Shown piece after piece: positions 16,441 through 24,430 of a stretch of DNA of 34,697 nucleotides. Position 1 is the first letter of the stretch, and each line of letters opens with the position of its first letter. This stretch comes from CTSoil-075 sp964292325. Lineage in GTDB: Bacteria > Bacillota > Negativicutes > DSM-13327. A model generated the notes under the pieces. The model was not told the DNA's origin and did no database searches. It saw only the letters and a list, made by a program, of their open reading frames with translations. Location of the stretch: the NCBI GenBank assembly GCA_964292325.1, contig CAXYVG010000033.1:1-34697 (forward strand), written 5' to 3'. The translations under genes were made by a program, and so were the position numbers.

Positions 16441-18084
16441 GTGAAAAATTTTTTAAAAATAATGATGTTGCTATTGATAGGAATGATGATTCTGCCAACA
16501 ACAGTAGTTTTAGGGCAGGGGGGAATGGAGTTTTCTTGCCAAGTTCCTTACTCATTAGGGAAGAATACAGAGAGTGTGGTTGCAGGTGAACGTATCAATA
16601 TGCTCTTTACCATTGACAATCGTGGGATGGAGGACATAACGGTACCAGTGAAAATTACTTTTCCAAAAGGGCTCATTCCTACAGGTAAATATGAAGGATG
16701 GATCGTGAATCAAGTTGGTGAACTCTATTCTCTCGAACGGGAATTGCAATTATCCGGAGGCTACAGTCAATGGTTTGACTTATTGACTGTTCAAAGTGAT
16801 GGTGATATGCTCCCGGGTAATGATGTTGTGAATATTGAAGTTGGTAATGAAACAAAACAAATAGTATTGCCAATTTTAGCTAGCAATACAGTCATACAAC
16901 AACCGATTACGTTAGCGAATATTCGATTGCCTTTAGATAAAGATGGTAAAAAAGATGACCGTCTGACAGCAGGCACTTTAGTATTGCGTGATAGAAGTTT
17001 GGATTATTATAAAAATATTATCAATGGTAAAGGCACTTCTAATTTGGAAGTAGAGGCTATTCATCCCATTACCCATATGATTGTTGAAGTTGCCAATCCT
17101 ATGGGGGAACAAAAACTTGCTGTTTTGACAACTCGCTTACTCGATTATAATACTCATGAACCTGTAGCTGGCCTTTTTACACCAGGGACTACCGGTGAGG
17201 ATAAAGATGCAGGGGCATTAGAGGGGCATGAACAGTCGCTAGTTGCTTTTGTTGCTCTTAGTGGCGAAAAAGTGCAACGGATTTTGCTACCTGTATATGC
17301 GGATGAAAAGTATGTTGTTGGCGGGAAATATATGTTACAAGTAAGCATGGAGGATGAGTTTTCCACTCTGATTACGAAAGAAGTGCCTTTGACAATTGTA
17401 AAAAAAGATTGGAAAGCTATTACTGTGGTCGCTGTAGCTATTGTAGTTTTATGTATCGCTCTTGCACTAACCGCAAGGCGCTTTTCCAACATGTTAACGA
17501 CCATGAAGACTCGGTGGTTAGTAGTCATTGCATTATTTGGTGCCGTAGCGTTTGCGGTTGTCAATGTACCTTCCACCTTGCTCGGGGAGTTGTTTCATCT
17601 TTTACTAGGCCCATTTGGATTTTTACTTACAGGATTATTTAGTAGTGTATGCTTATATATGTTGATTATTTCTTTAGTTATTTTAATTCCGCGCCCTGGC
17701 GTAGTGACGATCATGGCATTTATGCGTATGATGCTGGGAATGCTAGCTTTTGGTCATATTTCTCCAGTAAGTATATTGTCTTATAGTATGAATGCTCTTA
17801 TACTTGAAGGATTATTATATTGGTTGGGAATGTTTCAAAAAATAGAAGAAAGTAATGGAATGATGTTGAAGAAAAATATTCTATTATTAGCACTTATCTG
17901 TGCAGGTGCTGATAGCATTGCTACCTATGTCAGTATGCAGACTATGTCTTTTTTATATCGATATTATTATGCAGATTGGTATATTTATATGCTGATCTTA
18001 GTAAACAGTTGTGTTTATACGGCAATTGGCGCCAAGTGTGGTGTCTTTCTCGGTTATAAATTGTCCAAGATAGGAGGTGATTGA
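16441..18084 (+). CDS. ECF S-component-like membrane protein with large periplasmic domain
   Basis: A 547-residue protein with two parts. Residues 1-25 are a signal peptide or first membrane segment (VKNFLKI start, hydrophobic core, VVLGQG); ~26-320 form a beta-rich extracytoplasmic region with an Ig/NEW3-like stretch (AGERINMLFTIDNRGMEDITVPVKITFP). Residues ~326-343 are a membrane span. Then ~357-547 is a compact multi-span block (about six segments; PSTLLGELFHLLLGPFGFLLTGL, MRMMLGMLAFGHISP) that resembles YkoE-type S-components of ECF transporters. The following genes are EcfA-EcfA and EcfT, so this is the likely substrate-binding subunit. GTG 16441 with SD TAGGAGGCT (16422-16430). S-components are normally ~170-220 residues with no such domain, so the fusion is unusual. 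Substrate unknown; the operon suggests a corrinoid or related tetrapyrrole, or cobalt. Confidence 0.7.
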   Translation: MKNFLKIMMLLLIGMMILPTTVVLGQGGMEFSCQVPYSLGKNTESVVAGERINMLFTIDNRGMEDITVPVKITFPKGLIPTGKYEGWIVNQVGELYSLERELQLSGGYSQWFDLLTVQSDGDMLPGNDVVNIEVGNETKQIVLPILASNTVIQQPITLANIRLPLDKDGKKDDRLTAGTLVLRDRSLDYYKNIINGKGTSNLEVEAIHPITHMIVEVANPMGEQKLAVLTTRLLDYNTHEPVAGLFTPGTTGEDKDAGALEGHEQSLVAFVALSGEKVQRILLPVYADEKYVVGGKYMLQVSMEDEFSTLITKEVPLTIVKKDWKAITVVAVAIVVLCIALALTARRFSNMLTTMKTRWLVVIALFGAVAFAVVNVPSTLLGELFHLLLGPFGFLLTGLFSSVCLYMLIISLVILIPRPGVVTIMAFMRMMLGMLAFGHISPVSILSYSMNALILEGLLYWLGMFQKIEESNGMMLKKNILLLALICAGADSIATYVSMQTMSFLYRYYYADWYIYMLILVNSCVYTAIGAKCGVFLGYKLSKIGGD

Positions 18085-18086
18085 GT

Positions 18087-19775
18087 ATGGAAAATATATT
18101 GCAAATAAAAGATGTATGTTTTTCATATAAAAATCGTGCAACACTTAATTTGGATAAAATAAATATAACCATAACACAAGGTGAGTTTGTCTTACTAACA
18201 GGTCCAACAGGTTGTGGGAAAAGTACATTGCTAAAAGTCTTGAATGGTTTGATACCGAATGAGAGTGGCGGGACATTTACTGGTGATGTATTAATTGATG
18301 GGAAAAATACCAAAGATTATAGTGTTGCTCAATTGAGCAGTACCGTGGGGATGGTCTTTCAAAGTCCTGATGATCAAATTTTTTCGACCACTGTCTTTGA
18401 TGAAACGGCTTTTGTTTTAGAAAATATGGGATTAGAAAGTGATGAGATAAAAAAAAGAGTGCGGGAAACACTGCAGTTAGTCGGTTTAGCTGATAAAGAA
18501 AATGCAAGTATTCATGCGCTATCAGGTGGTCAAAAACAACGGTTGGCTGTCGCATCTGTATTGGTTGCGCATCCACCAATCCTTGCTTTGGATGAACCAA
18601 TCAGCCAACTAGATCCTGAGGGTGCTACTGAATTATTAGCATTGCTAAAATATGTTAACCAAACATTAGGGATGACCATTCTGATGGTCGAACATCGCAT
18701 TCATGAGGTAATGCCCTTGTGTGATAAAGTAATAATTATGAATAAAGGCAAGAAAGTTTGGCAGGGAACACAACAAGAGGCATGTAATTGCCCGGAAGTA
18801 TTTGACGCCTATGGTATACGAATACCGCAACCGATAAAAGTTTGTCAGAAACTTGGCATACGGATTGATTCGCCAGCAGTAGAGCAAGCGGTTCAGGCGA
18901 TCAGTAAGCAGTATCCGTTGATCCATGTAGAGGATCATAATAATAAGCAAACTATTATCGAAAATCATGTACCAATCATAAAGATTACCGATTTGTCTTT
19001 TCAATATGAAAAAAATCATAATCTAGTATTAAAAAATATTAGTATCACCATTGGCAAAGGGCAATTCATAGCATTGATGGGCAATAATGGAGCTGGTAAA
19101 TCAACATTATTACAGCACATTGGTGGATTGTTATCACAAACAGTAGGACAAGTAGAGGTTTTAGGCAGGGTAGCAGGTCAATTGCAACAGCAAGTTGGTA
19201 TCGTTATGCAAAATCCAGATTTTATGTTATTTAATGAAACTGTAGTGAATGAGATTGCTTTTGCTTTATTACAAAAGACGGGACGTAATTGTTGGTCGCC
19301 ATATTGCCAGATGTTAATGGAAAAACTCGGTTTATGTGGTCTAGAAAATGAGTTTCCTTTAGCCCTAAGTCGTGGGCAACGATTACGGGTAGCGATTGGC
19401 GCGGTATTATCATGTCAGCCTTCCATTTTATTATTAGATGAACCTACAACAGGGCAAGACATTAGTCATATTGAGGATATTGTTACCTTATTAAAAAGTT
19501 ATACAGCGCAGGGAGGAACCGTGATTTTTTGTACTCATGATGGAGAAGTTGCTGCCCGATATGCAGATCGCATTGTAGTCATGAATCAAGGTGAGATTCT
19601 TGCTGATGGACACCCGCGGGATGTTTTTATAAAAAATGAAGTGCTCTGTAGAGGTGGACTAAAAAAGCCTGCCTGTTTGCATTTGTCCCATGAGTTATAT
19701 GGAGGTATAGCACTTACGGTAGAAGAGGTGGTGAATCATGTACAACAAAAATGTTTGGGAAGCCATGCCATGTGA
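18087..19775 (+). CDS. ECF transporter ATPase, two EcfA domains fused
   Basis: A 562-residue cytoplasmic protein with two ABC ATPase domains. First: Walker A GPTGCGKST (~39-47), Q-loop VFQSPDDQIF, signature LSGGQKQR (~145), Walker B ILALDEP (~166). Second: Walker A GNNGAGKST (~331), MQNPDFMLF, signature LSRGQRLR (~426, with Arg in place of the second-position Gly), Walker B ILLLDEP (~446). This is the fused-ATPase layout of YkoD-type energy-coupling modules. ATG 18087 is placed 7 bases after SD TAGGAGGTGA (18071-18080); an in-frame TTG at 18081 is too close to the SD. The gene starts 2 bases past the previous stop and its 3' end overlaps ecfT by 38 bases, so translation is coupled. Confidence 0.93.
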   Translation: MENILQIKDVCFSYKNRATLNLDKINITITQGEFVLLTGPTGCGKSTLLKVLNGLIPNESGGTFTGDVLIDGKNTKDYSVAQLSSTVGMVFQSPDDQIFSTTVFDETAFVLENMGLESDEIKKRVRETLQLVGLADKENASIHALSGGQKQRLAVASVLVAHPPILALDEPISQLDPEGATELLALLKYVNQTLGMTILMVEHRIHEVMPLCDKVIIMNKGKKVWQGTQQEACNCPEVFDAYGIRIPQPIKVCQKLGIRIDSPAVEQAVQAISKQYPLIHVEDHNNKQTIIENHVPIIKITDLSFQYEKNHNLVLKNISITIGKGQFIALMGNNGAGKSTLLQHIGGLLSQTVGQVEVLGRVAGQLQQQVGIVMQNPDFMLFNETVVNEIAFALLQKTGRNCWSPYCQMLMEKLGLCGLENEFPLALSRGQRLRVAIGAVLSCQPSILLLDEPTTGQDISHIEDIVTLLKSYTAQGGTVIFCTHDGEVAARYADRIVVMNQGEILADGHPRDVFIKNEVLCRGGLKKPACLHLSHELYGGIALTVEEVVNHVQQKCLGSHAM

Positions 19776-20625
19776 TACTGTGATACATAATAGTGATGTA
19801 AGAACAAAAATGATGCTACTGGTGTTTTTCGCAATGGCGGCGATTATGATTGATAGTTCACGTACATTATTTTTGTTGTTTGGTATGACGCTCATTGTGC
19901 ATATTGTTGCTAAAACTTCATTAGCTCAATGGAGAGTTTTAATTGTTTTTATCTTGTTTGGGATGTGGGGTACGATGGTGAGCCAGGCGCTATTTTACAA
20001 TCAGGAACCACGGACAATGGTGGCATGTTTGGTATTGCCAGAGACAAAAATAATTGGCACATTGACCGGCGGTATATTTTTATATCGGGAAGGGTTAGAG
20101 TATGGGGCGATTCAAGCCTTGCGGTCCGCAATTATGTTGTCAGTAGGCTTACTACTCTGTTGGACTTCTGACCCACGGCAATTATTGCGTAGCTTTTTGG
20201 CGTGGAAAATGCCATATGAACTGGCATTTATGCTCATTACCAGTTTACGCTTTTTGCCTGTGGTTTTTGAAGAAACGGCAGTTGTTTTGGTGGCTCAGCG
20301 TCTACGTGGTTTTGAGCCTTATAAAGCATTATCGCCAAAACGGCTGCTTCAAACCGCTTTTCAAACTTTATTTCCTATTTTAGCACGTACATTACGAAGG
20401 GCTGCAACCTTGGCATTTTCGGTAGAAAGTCGGGGGTTTGGTCGAGATACGCGTCAAATAGAGATTGAAAATTGGCCGGTTGTTCAAAAATATAGTTGCT
20501 TTAGTATTATTTTATTGCTAATGCTTTTGCTAGTGGCAAAAGTGCTATATGCTCTACAGTTTAACGGTATTTTCTACTTTCCCAAATGGCAGGGATTATA
20601 TGACGTTGTGAAAAATTGGATGTGA
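19738..20625 (+). CDS. ecfT: ECF transporter transmembrane coupling protein EcfT
   Basis: A 295-residue EcfT (CbiQ/YkoC family), the scaffold that couples ATPases to the S-component. It shows several membrane spans (~22-65, ~75-90, ~115-140, ~255-275) and the two cytoplasmic coupling motifs: ARTLRRAATL (~215-224) and SVESRGFG (~228-235), the AxxSRG-type signature that binds EcfA. It overlaps the ATPase gene by 38 bases, with GAGGTGGTG just before ATG 19738. Nine bases separate it from the beta-propeller gene. With 16441 and 18087 it completes a transporter of S, fused A and T type. Inner membrane. Confidence 0.92.
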   Translation: MYNKNVWEAMPCDTVIHNSDVRTKMMLLVFFAMAAIMIDSSRTLFLLFGMTLIVHIVAKTSLAQWRVLIVFILFGMWGTMVSQALFYNQEPRTMVACLVLPETKIIGTLTGGIFLYREGLEYGAIQALRSAIMLSVGLLLCWTSDPRQLLRSFLAWKMPYELAFMLITSLRFLPVVFEETAVVLVAQRLRGFEPYKALSPKRLLQTAFQTLFPILARTLRRAATLAFSVESRGFGRDTRQIEIENWPVVQKYSCFSIILLLMLLLVAKVLYALQFNGIFYFPKWQGLYDVVKNWM

Positions 20626-20634
20626 TGATGCAGT

Positions 20635-22068
20635 ATGAAAAAAGGCAGTACAATTATTATTTTAATCGTATTTATAATAACGTTAGGGATATTAGGGATG
20701 CATATTTTTAATATCACAGCCCCTTCATCAGCTAATACATTAGGTACGCAAACTGGTATGTATGCACGCGTTGCAGATGTTGATTTGGGAAAAGTTGAGG
20801 TCTACAATTATCAGCGTATGGGATTTACCCACGGCTTTATGAAGTTTTCTCCGGATAATCAATATTTGGCAGTTGGTACTGAAAATGGTGATGTATTGAT
20901 GCTTGATATGAAGGGGAAGGTATTGTGGAAAAAGAATATGGGGCTTAGCAAGATTACAGCCCTACAATTTTCCAATGATAGTAAGCATTTGCTGATTGGG
21001 GATACCAGTCCACAAGGGTGCTTATTGTGCTGGAATGTAGCCGATGGAGCAGAGGTATGGCGTCAGTCGACAGCTACAGAGCTTGGTGTAGATATTAAAG
21101 AAAAAACATATCCAGGAATTGGGTATATTACAACAGATCGTAATGGGTATATTTATATTGTTGCCAATCGTTCTATCCGGCATACAGATAATAGTAGTGA
21201 ATATCGCGGACGTATTTATAAGCTTGATCAAAGTGGTAACGTTGTGGGAATGTTTCCTAATAACCATAATATTGATGCATCAGTATGTTGGCTGAGCGTT
21301 GATGAAATAGGGGAAAAAGTTGTCTTTGGCACCAGCAATTGGGATATAACGAGTATCAAGGAATATGTAGATAGCGTATATTGTTTAGATGGTAGCTTGC
21401 AAACCGTATTGTGGAGTACTTTGCTTGAACCAATACCTCCTTACCGTAATACAACCATGCGTGCGAGTCCAGATATATCAGCAAATGGCAAGTATATTGA
21501 CAGTATGGTAAGTGATGGCAGGGCCTTTCTCCATGATGGTGAAGGAAAAAAACTGTGGGAACACAGCCTGAGTCAGCCACAGAAAATTGGTGGCGTATAT
21601 ATTAATGCAACAGGATCCTATGTGCAATTGATCGGTGATTGTGTAGTGGTCACTACAGGTAATACCTATAATCGTGCAAATTGGCAATTGCCAACACCTG
21701 TAGAACATCCTAGTTCTAATAGTGTATTCACCTTTGATAGGAACGGTAAGTTGATTCAAAAATACAAATTAGGCGGCATGGTTGAGCAACTGGCAGTGAA
21801 TGAGAATAAAGCGGTCTTGGCTGTTGGTCGTAATGTTCGCACGAAAGATGTGAAGGTTCATGGACTATATGTCTTATCAATGCCTAATGGAGAATTGATA
21901 GACAATGTAACGACTATTGGACCATGCGTAGGATCTGCTATAAGTCCAAATGGTCAGTATATTGCAGGTGTTGAGGCACCGTTGCAGTTAGATGATGGAC
22001 AGGTTATTGGTGAATATAAGGTGTTATTACTTAAGCAAAGATCAGAGAAGACGGGCAACGGAGAATAA
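20635..22068 (+). CDS. Membrane-anchored WD40/PQQ-like beta-propeller protein
   Basis: A 477-residue protein, unrecognised by name. Residues 1-4 are MKKG, then one hydrophobic span (~5-26), so the rest probably faces the periplasm as an anchored or cleaved domain. The body contains repeated propeller blades: FMKFSPDNQYLAVGTENGDVLMLDMKGKVLW-type units (~62-95), ALQFSNDSKHLLIGD (~103), GRIYKLDQSGNVVG (~190), VVFGTSNW, DGEGKKLWEHS, VFTFDRNGKLIQK and ISPNGQYIAGVE near the end, consistent with 6-8 blades. It is the last gene of the RS2 operon, only 9 bases after ecfT. A periplasmic propeller could bind the ligand or link the outer-membrane receptor and the ECF importer; that role is inference. Convergent with the minus-strand ABC gene, 36 bases away. 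Confidence 0.75.
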   Translation: MKKGSTIIILIVFIITLGILGMHIFNITAPSSANTLGTQTGMYARVADVDLGKVEVYNYQRMGFTHGFMKFSPDNQYLAVGTENGDVLMLDMKGKVLWKKNMGLSKITALQFSNDSKHLLIGDTSPQGCLLCWNVADGAEVWRQSTATELGVDIKEKTYPGIGYITTDRNGYIYIVANRSIRHTDNSSEYRGRIYKLDQSGNVVGMFPNNHNIDASVCWLSVDEIGEKVVFGTSNWDITSIKEYVDSVYCLDGSLQTVLWSTLLEPIPPYRNTTMRASPDISANGKYIDSMVSDGRAFLHDGEGKKLWEHSLSQPQKIGGVYINATGSYVQLIGDCVVVTTGNTYNRANWQLPTPVEHPSSNSVFTFDRNGKLIQKYKLGGMVEQLAVNENKAVLAVGRNVRTKDVKVHGLYVLSMPNGELIDNVTTIGPCVGSAISPNGQYIAGVEAPLQLDDGQVIGEYKVLLLKQRSEKTGNGE

Positions 22069-22104
22069 AACATGCAAAAGTGGTACATGAATCTCGAAGG
22101 AAAA

Positions 22105-23838
22105 TTAAAGAGATGTCGTGATAACTAATCGCCATGTGCCTAGCCCATCTAGTTTCAGATTTATTGTGTGAAATTTATGTAAGCCATCTCGATGTCCTAC
22201 ACTAATTAATCCTGTTTTTGGTAATTCTTTTTGCAATAGGGTATACATGTACAATTCAGTTTGGGAGTCGAGAGCAGAAGTGGCTTCATCAAGTAATAAC
22301 CAGTCAGGTTTGTGCAATATTGCTCTAGCAATTGTTAGACGTTGTTGCTCTCCTAGGGATAGAATTCTCTGCCAATGATTAGATTGATCTAATTGATCTG
22401 TTAATGAGGATAAGTTGCACATAATGAGAATTTTCTGCAAAAATTCAGTACTAACAGGTTTAGAAATACCAGGATAGATGAGTATATCATGCAGTGTATT
22501 TAAAGGAATATAAGGTATTTGCGGTATCAGCATCATCTTTTTTTTAGTTGGAATATGAATTGTTCCTTGAGAAAAAGGCCAAATGCCAGTTATCGTTCTT
22601 AGTAATGTACTTTTTCCAGAGCCTGATGGGCCGGTAATTAACAATCTATCCGTGGGCTTGAGTTGAAGAGATAAATTCTGTAATAAGATTTGCTTGTCAG
22701 GGGAGTAAATGTAAAGGTTTTTTATAGTAAAGGCTTCTAGTTCTGTAGGATTTATAGTTAAAGAGTGTTCTACTTGAATCAGTAATTGTGCTCGATACAT
22801 ATTGTGGGTAAATTGATTAAGGCGAGTAAGGACAGAGCGCCATTCAACAAAACTGGTAAAACTGCTTACAAGATAAGAAAGAGCGGAGTGGACATACCAA
22901 TAAGCTCCTGATATTTCAAAGAGTTGACCGAGTTGTATTTCATTATTAAAATAGCGAGGCGAGGCTATAAAAAAAGCAAAAACAATTGATAGTTGAGAAT
23001 AGCTAGAAGTTAACCATGTTAACATTGTAGTGACGTTCATAATTCTTCGATAGTTGTGATAGATATTGCGAAAGATATTCATAAAATTATTTTTTTCTTG
23101 GTATTCTCCATGATAACTAGCAATGCTTGTATCATTTTCTCTGAGGCGGACAAGTGAGTAGCGAAAATCAGCTTCGTAGCGTTGTTGTGAAACATTTAAA
23201 GGTATTAACGGGTGTCCGACTCGTGTGGTCAGCCATGTTCCCAATATGGAGTATAGTAAGACTGACCACACTAGATATCCATAGATTGTTATGAAGTGAT
23301 GGTTAATTGTAAGAACGAAGCTACCTGAGAGTTGCCATAAGACCATGACAAAGGTGATTAACGTTGCAAGTTGTTTTAAAAACCCTAAGAAAAGAGTAAG
23401 TGTCGTAGAAACAAATAACTGTATATCTTCGCTGATGCGTTGATCGGGGTTATCGGTGCCATTAGGTAACAGATTCATGTAATAATAGATTTTATGATAG
23501 AGCCATTTATTCAGATAGGTATCTGTCAGCCAGCGTCTCCAGCGTATTTGCAGCATCATTTGAAAATATACCTGGCATCCTGAAATGATAATATAAGCTC
23601 CAGATATGATGCTAAAATTAATCAATGTAGCAATAAAAGCAGAATGATTATAATGTTGTAGCTCGTTATAAAAATCCGTTTGCCAATTATTTAGATACAG
23701 ATTAATAAAAACAATACCTAGATTTAATAGGATCGTTATGAGTAGTATACTCCAAGCCAATGGTGCTTCTCTGGAAAACCAATATGAAATAGCCAGCCGC
23801 CAAGGGCTAGAGAGCAGACCCCGAGTTGAGTGCTTCAA
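22105..23838 (-). CDS. SbmA/BacA/YddA-type ABC transporter (permease fused to ATPase)
   Basis: A 577-residue half-transporter with an N-terminal membrane domain (~1-330, about six spans) and a C-terminal ATPase: Walker A GPSGSGKST (~400-408), signature LSLGEQQR (~493), Walker B WLLLDEATSAL (~512). The membrane domain has the DNPDQRISEDIQLF and LNLGIVFINLYLNNWQTDFYNELQ segments of the SbmA_BacA/YddA family. Mycobacterial Rv1819c of this family imports B12 and other hydrophilic solutes, so a corrinoid role fits the neighbourhood but is inference. Start: TTG 23838 with SD GGAGGG (23845-23850) is preferred; the longer in-frame ATG at 23919 has no SD and sits in a riboswitch relic of the other strand. 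The only minus-strand gene here. Confidence 0.88.
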   Translation of the reverse strand: MKHSTRGLLSSPWRLAISYWFSREAPLAWSILLITILLNLGIVFINLYLNNWQTDFYNELQHYNHSAFIATLINFSIISGAYIIISGCQVYFQMMLQIRWRRWLTDTYLNKWLYHKIYYYMNLLPNGTDNPDQRISEDIQLFVSTTLTLFLGFLKQLATLITFVMVLWQLSGSFVLTINHHFITIYGYLVWSVLLYSILGTWLTTRVGHPLIPLNVSQQRYEADFRYSLVRLRENDTSIASYHGEYQEKNNFMNIFRNIYHNYRRIMNVTTMLTWLTSSYSQLSIVFAFFIASPRYFNNEIQLGQLFEISGAYWYVHSALSYLVSSFTSFVEWRSVLTRLNQFTHNMYRAQLLIQVEHSLTINPTELEAFTIKNLYIYSPDKQILLQNLSLQLKPTDRLLITGPSGSGKSTLLRTITGIWPFSQGTIHIPTKKKMMLIPQIPYIPLNTLHDILIYPGISKPVSTEFLQKILIMCNLSSLTDQLDQSNHWQRILSLGEQQRLTIARAILHKPDWLLLDEATSALDSQTELYMYTLLQKELPKTGLISVGHRDGLHKFHTINLKLDGLGTWRLVITTSL

Positions 23839-23915
23839 AGTGTGCCCTCCTCGCAATTTTCTTGCTACAGATATAATAATTATATGAGGGAGATCTCGGG
23901 ATATGTTAATTTCTA

Positions 23916-23963
23916 GCATGGTTTCGCACTCTAATGAGGAGTAAACCTATGATTATACCACTG
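23916..23963 (+). other. Relic of a cobalamin riboswitch (partial aptamer)
   Basis: The stretch GCATGGTTTCG-CACT-CTAATGAGGAGTAAACC...TATACCACTGA lines up base for base, with a few changes and small gaps, with the aptamer middle of RS3/RS5 (ACACGGTCCCGCCACTGTAATGAGGAG...TATACCACTGA). Both flanks, including the B12 box, are absent. It lies about 100 bases before the intact RS3 in the same orientation, so it is likely the scar of an earlier or failed copy. Confidence 0.75.
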
Positions 23964-24000
23964 ATGCAATAAATGTGCATTTTAATGTACTTATAAGTAC

Positions 24001-24029
24001 TTGACAAAGTGAAATTTTTGTTATAAAGT
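24001..24029 (+). promoter_or_regulatory. Promoter of the RS3 operon
   Basis: TTGACA at 24001-24006; -10 either TATAAA (24022-24027, 15-base spacer) or TAAAGT (24024-24029, 17). Sequence nearly the same as the RS5 promoter. Confidence 0.75.
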
Positions 24030-24060
24030 GTAAATATAGTTTGATAAAAAAATCACATAC

Positions 24061-24257
24061 TGATGGTATAGGTGCCCATTTGGGCTTAATAGGGAAGTTG
24101 GTTGAAAGCCAACACGGTCCCGCCACTGTAATGAGGAGCAAATCCATAGTATACCACTGAGAAATTATTCTTGGGAAGGTTTGGATGCGCGATGATCCAA
24201 AGTCAGGAGAACTGCCTATATAGCAATCACCGTTTGACCTACGAAAGATGGGGAGGA
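24061..24257 (+). ncRNA. Cobalamin riboswitch RS3
   Basis: Full adenosylcobalamin aptamer with CCCGCCACTGTAAT core and B12 box AAGTCAGGAGAACTGCCT (24200-24217). The 209 bases 24061-24269 are identical to 33308-33516 (RS5), the sign of a very recent copy or gene conversion. It controls the methyltransferase-ABC-TonB receptor operon. Confidence 0.97.
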
Positions 24258-24286
24258 GATTTACACGCAATAGTTGCGCTATTTTG

Positions 24287-24316
24287 TCCTGGCTGATATT
24301 TTTAGTTGGGGTTTTC
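24287..24316 (+). terminator. RS3 terminator, weakened by G-U pairs
   Basis: TCCTGGCT (24287-24294) / AGTTGGGG (24304-24311). All 8 positions can pair but four are G-U wobbles, and the following tract is TTTTC. The matching stems of RS2 and RS5 have none and one G-U pair, so this one should be leakier. Confidence 0.6.
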
Positions 24317-24341
24317 TGACTGTAACTATATAGTTGCGTTT

Positions 24342-24372
24342 AACTCTTAGCCTATGCTGAGAGTTTTTTTTA
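24342..24372 (+). terminator. Second hairpin-terminator after RS3
   Basis: AACTCTTAGC (24342-24351) / GCTGAGAGTT (24356-24365) with one T-G pair, followed by a long T run to 24371. It is the wobble intermediate between the RS2 and RS5 versions. Confidence 0.75.
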
Positions 24373-24430
24373 TGTCTAAAACATTTTTATTAAAGGCTAT
24401 TTGGAACAATATAAAAGGGGTTGGTGAATT

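Noticed and set aside
16441..20625. Thiamine-precursor (YkoEDC) transporter
   Set aside because: The module layout is alike, but the leader is a cobalamin riboswitch, no thiamine genes or TPP riboswitch are present, and the S-like protein has a foreign external domain.
23953..24270. Minus-strand open frame of 105 codons over RS3, with near copies over RS2 (10295-10513) and RS5 (33182-33517)
   Set aside because: The shared protein sequence is only the antisense of the conserved cobalamin aptamer; there is no SD and no protein family.
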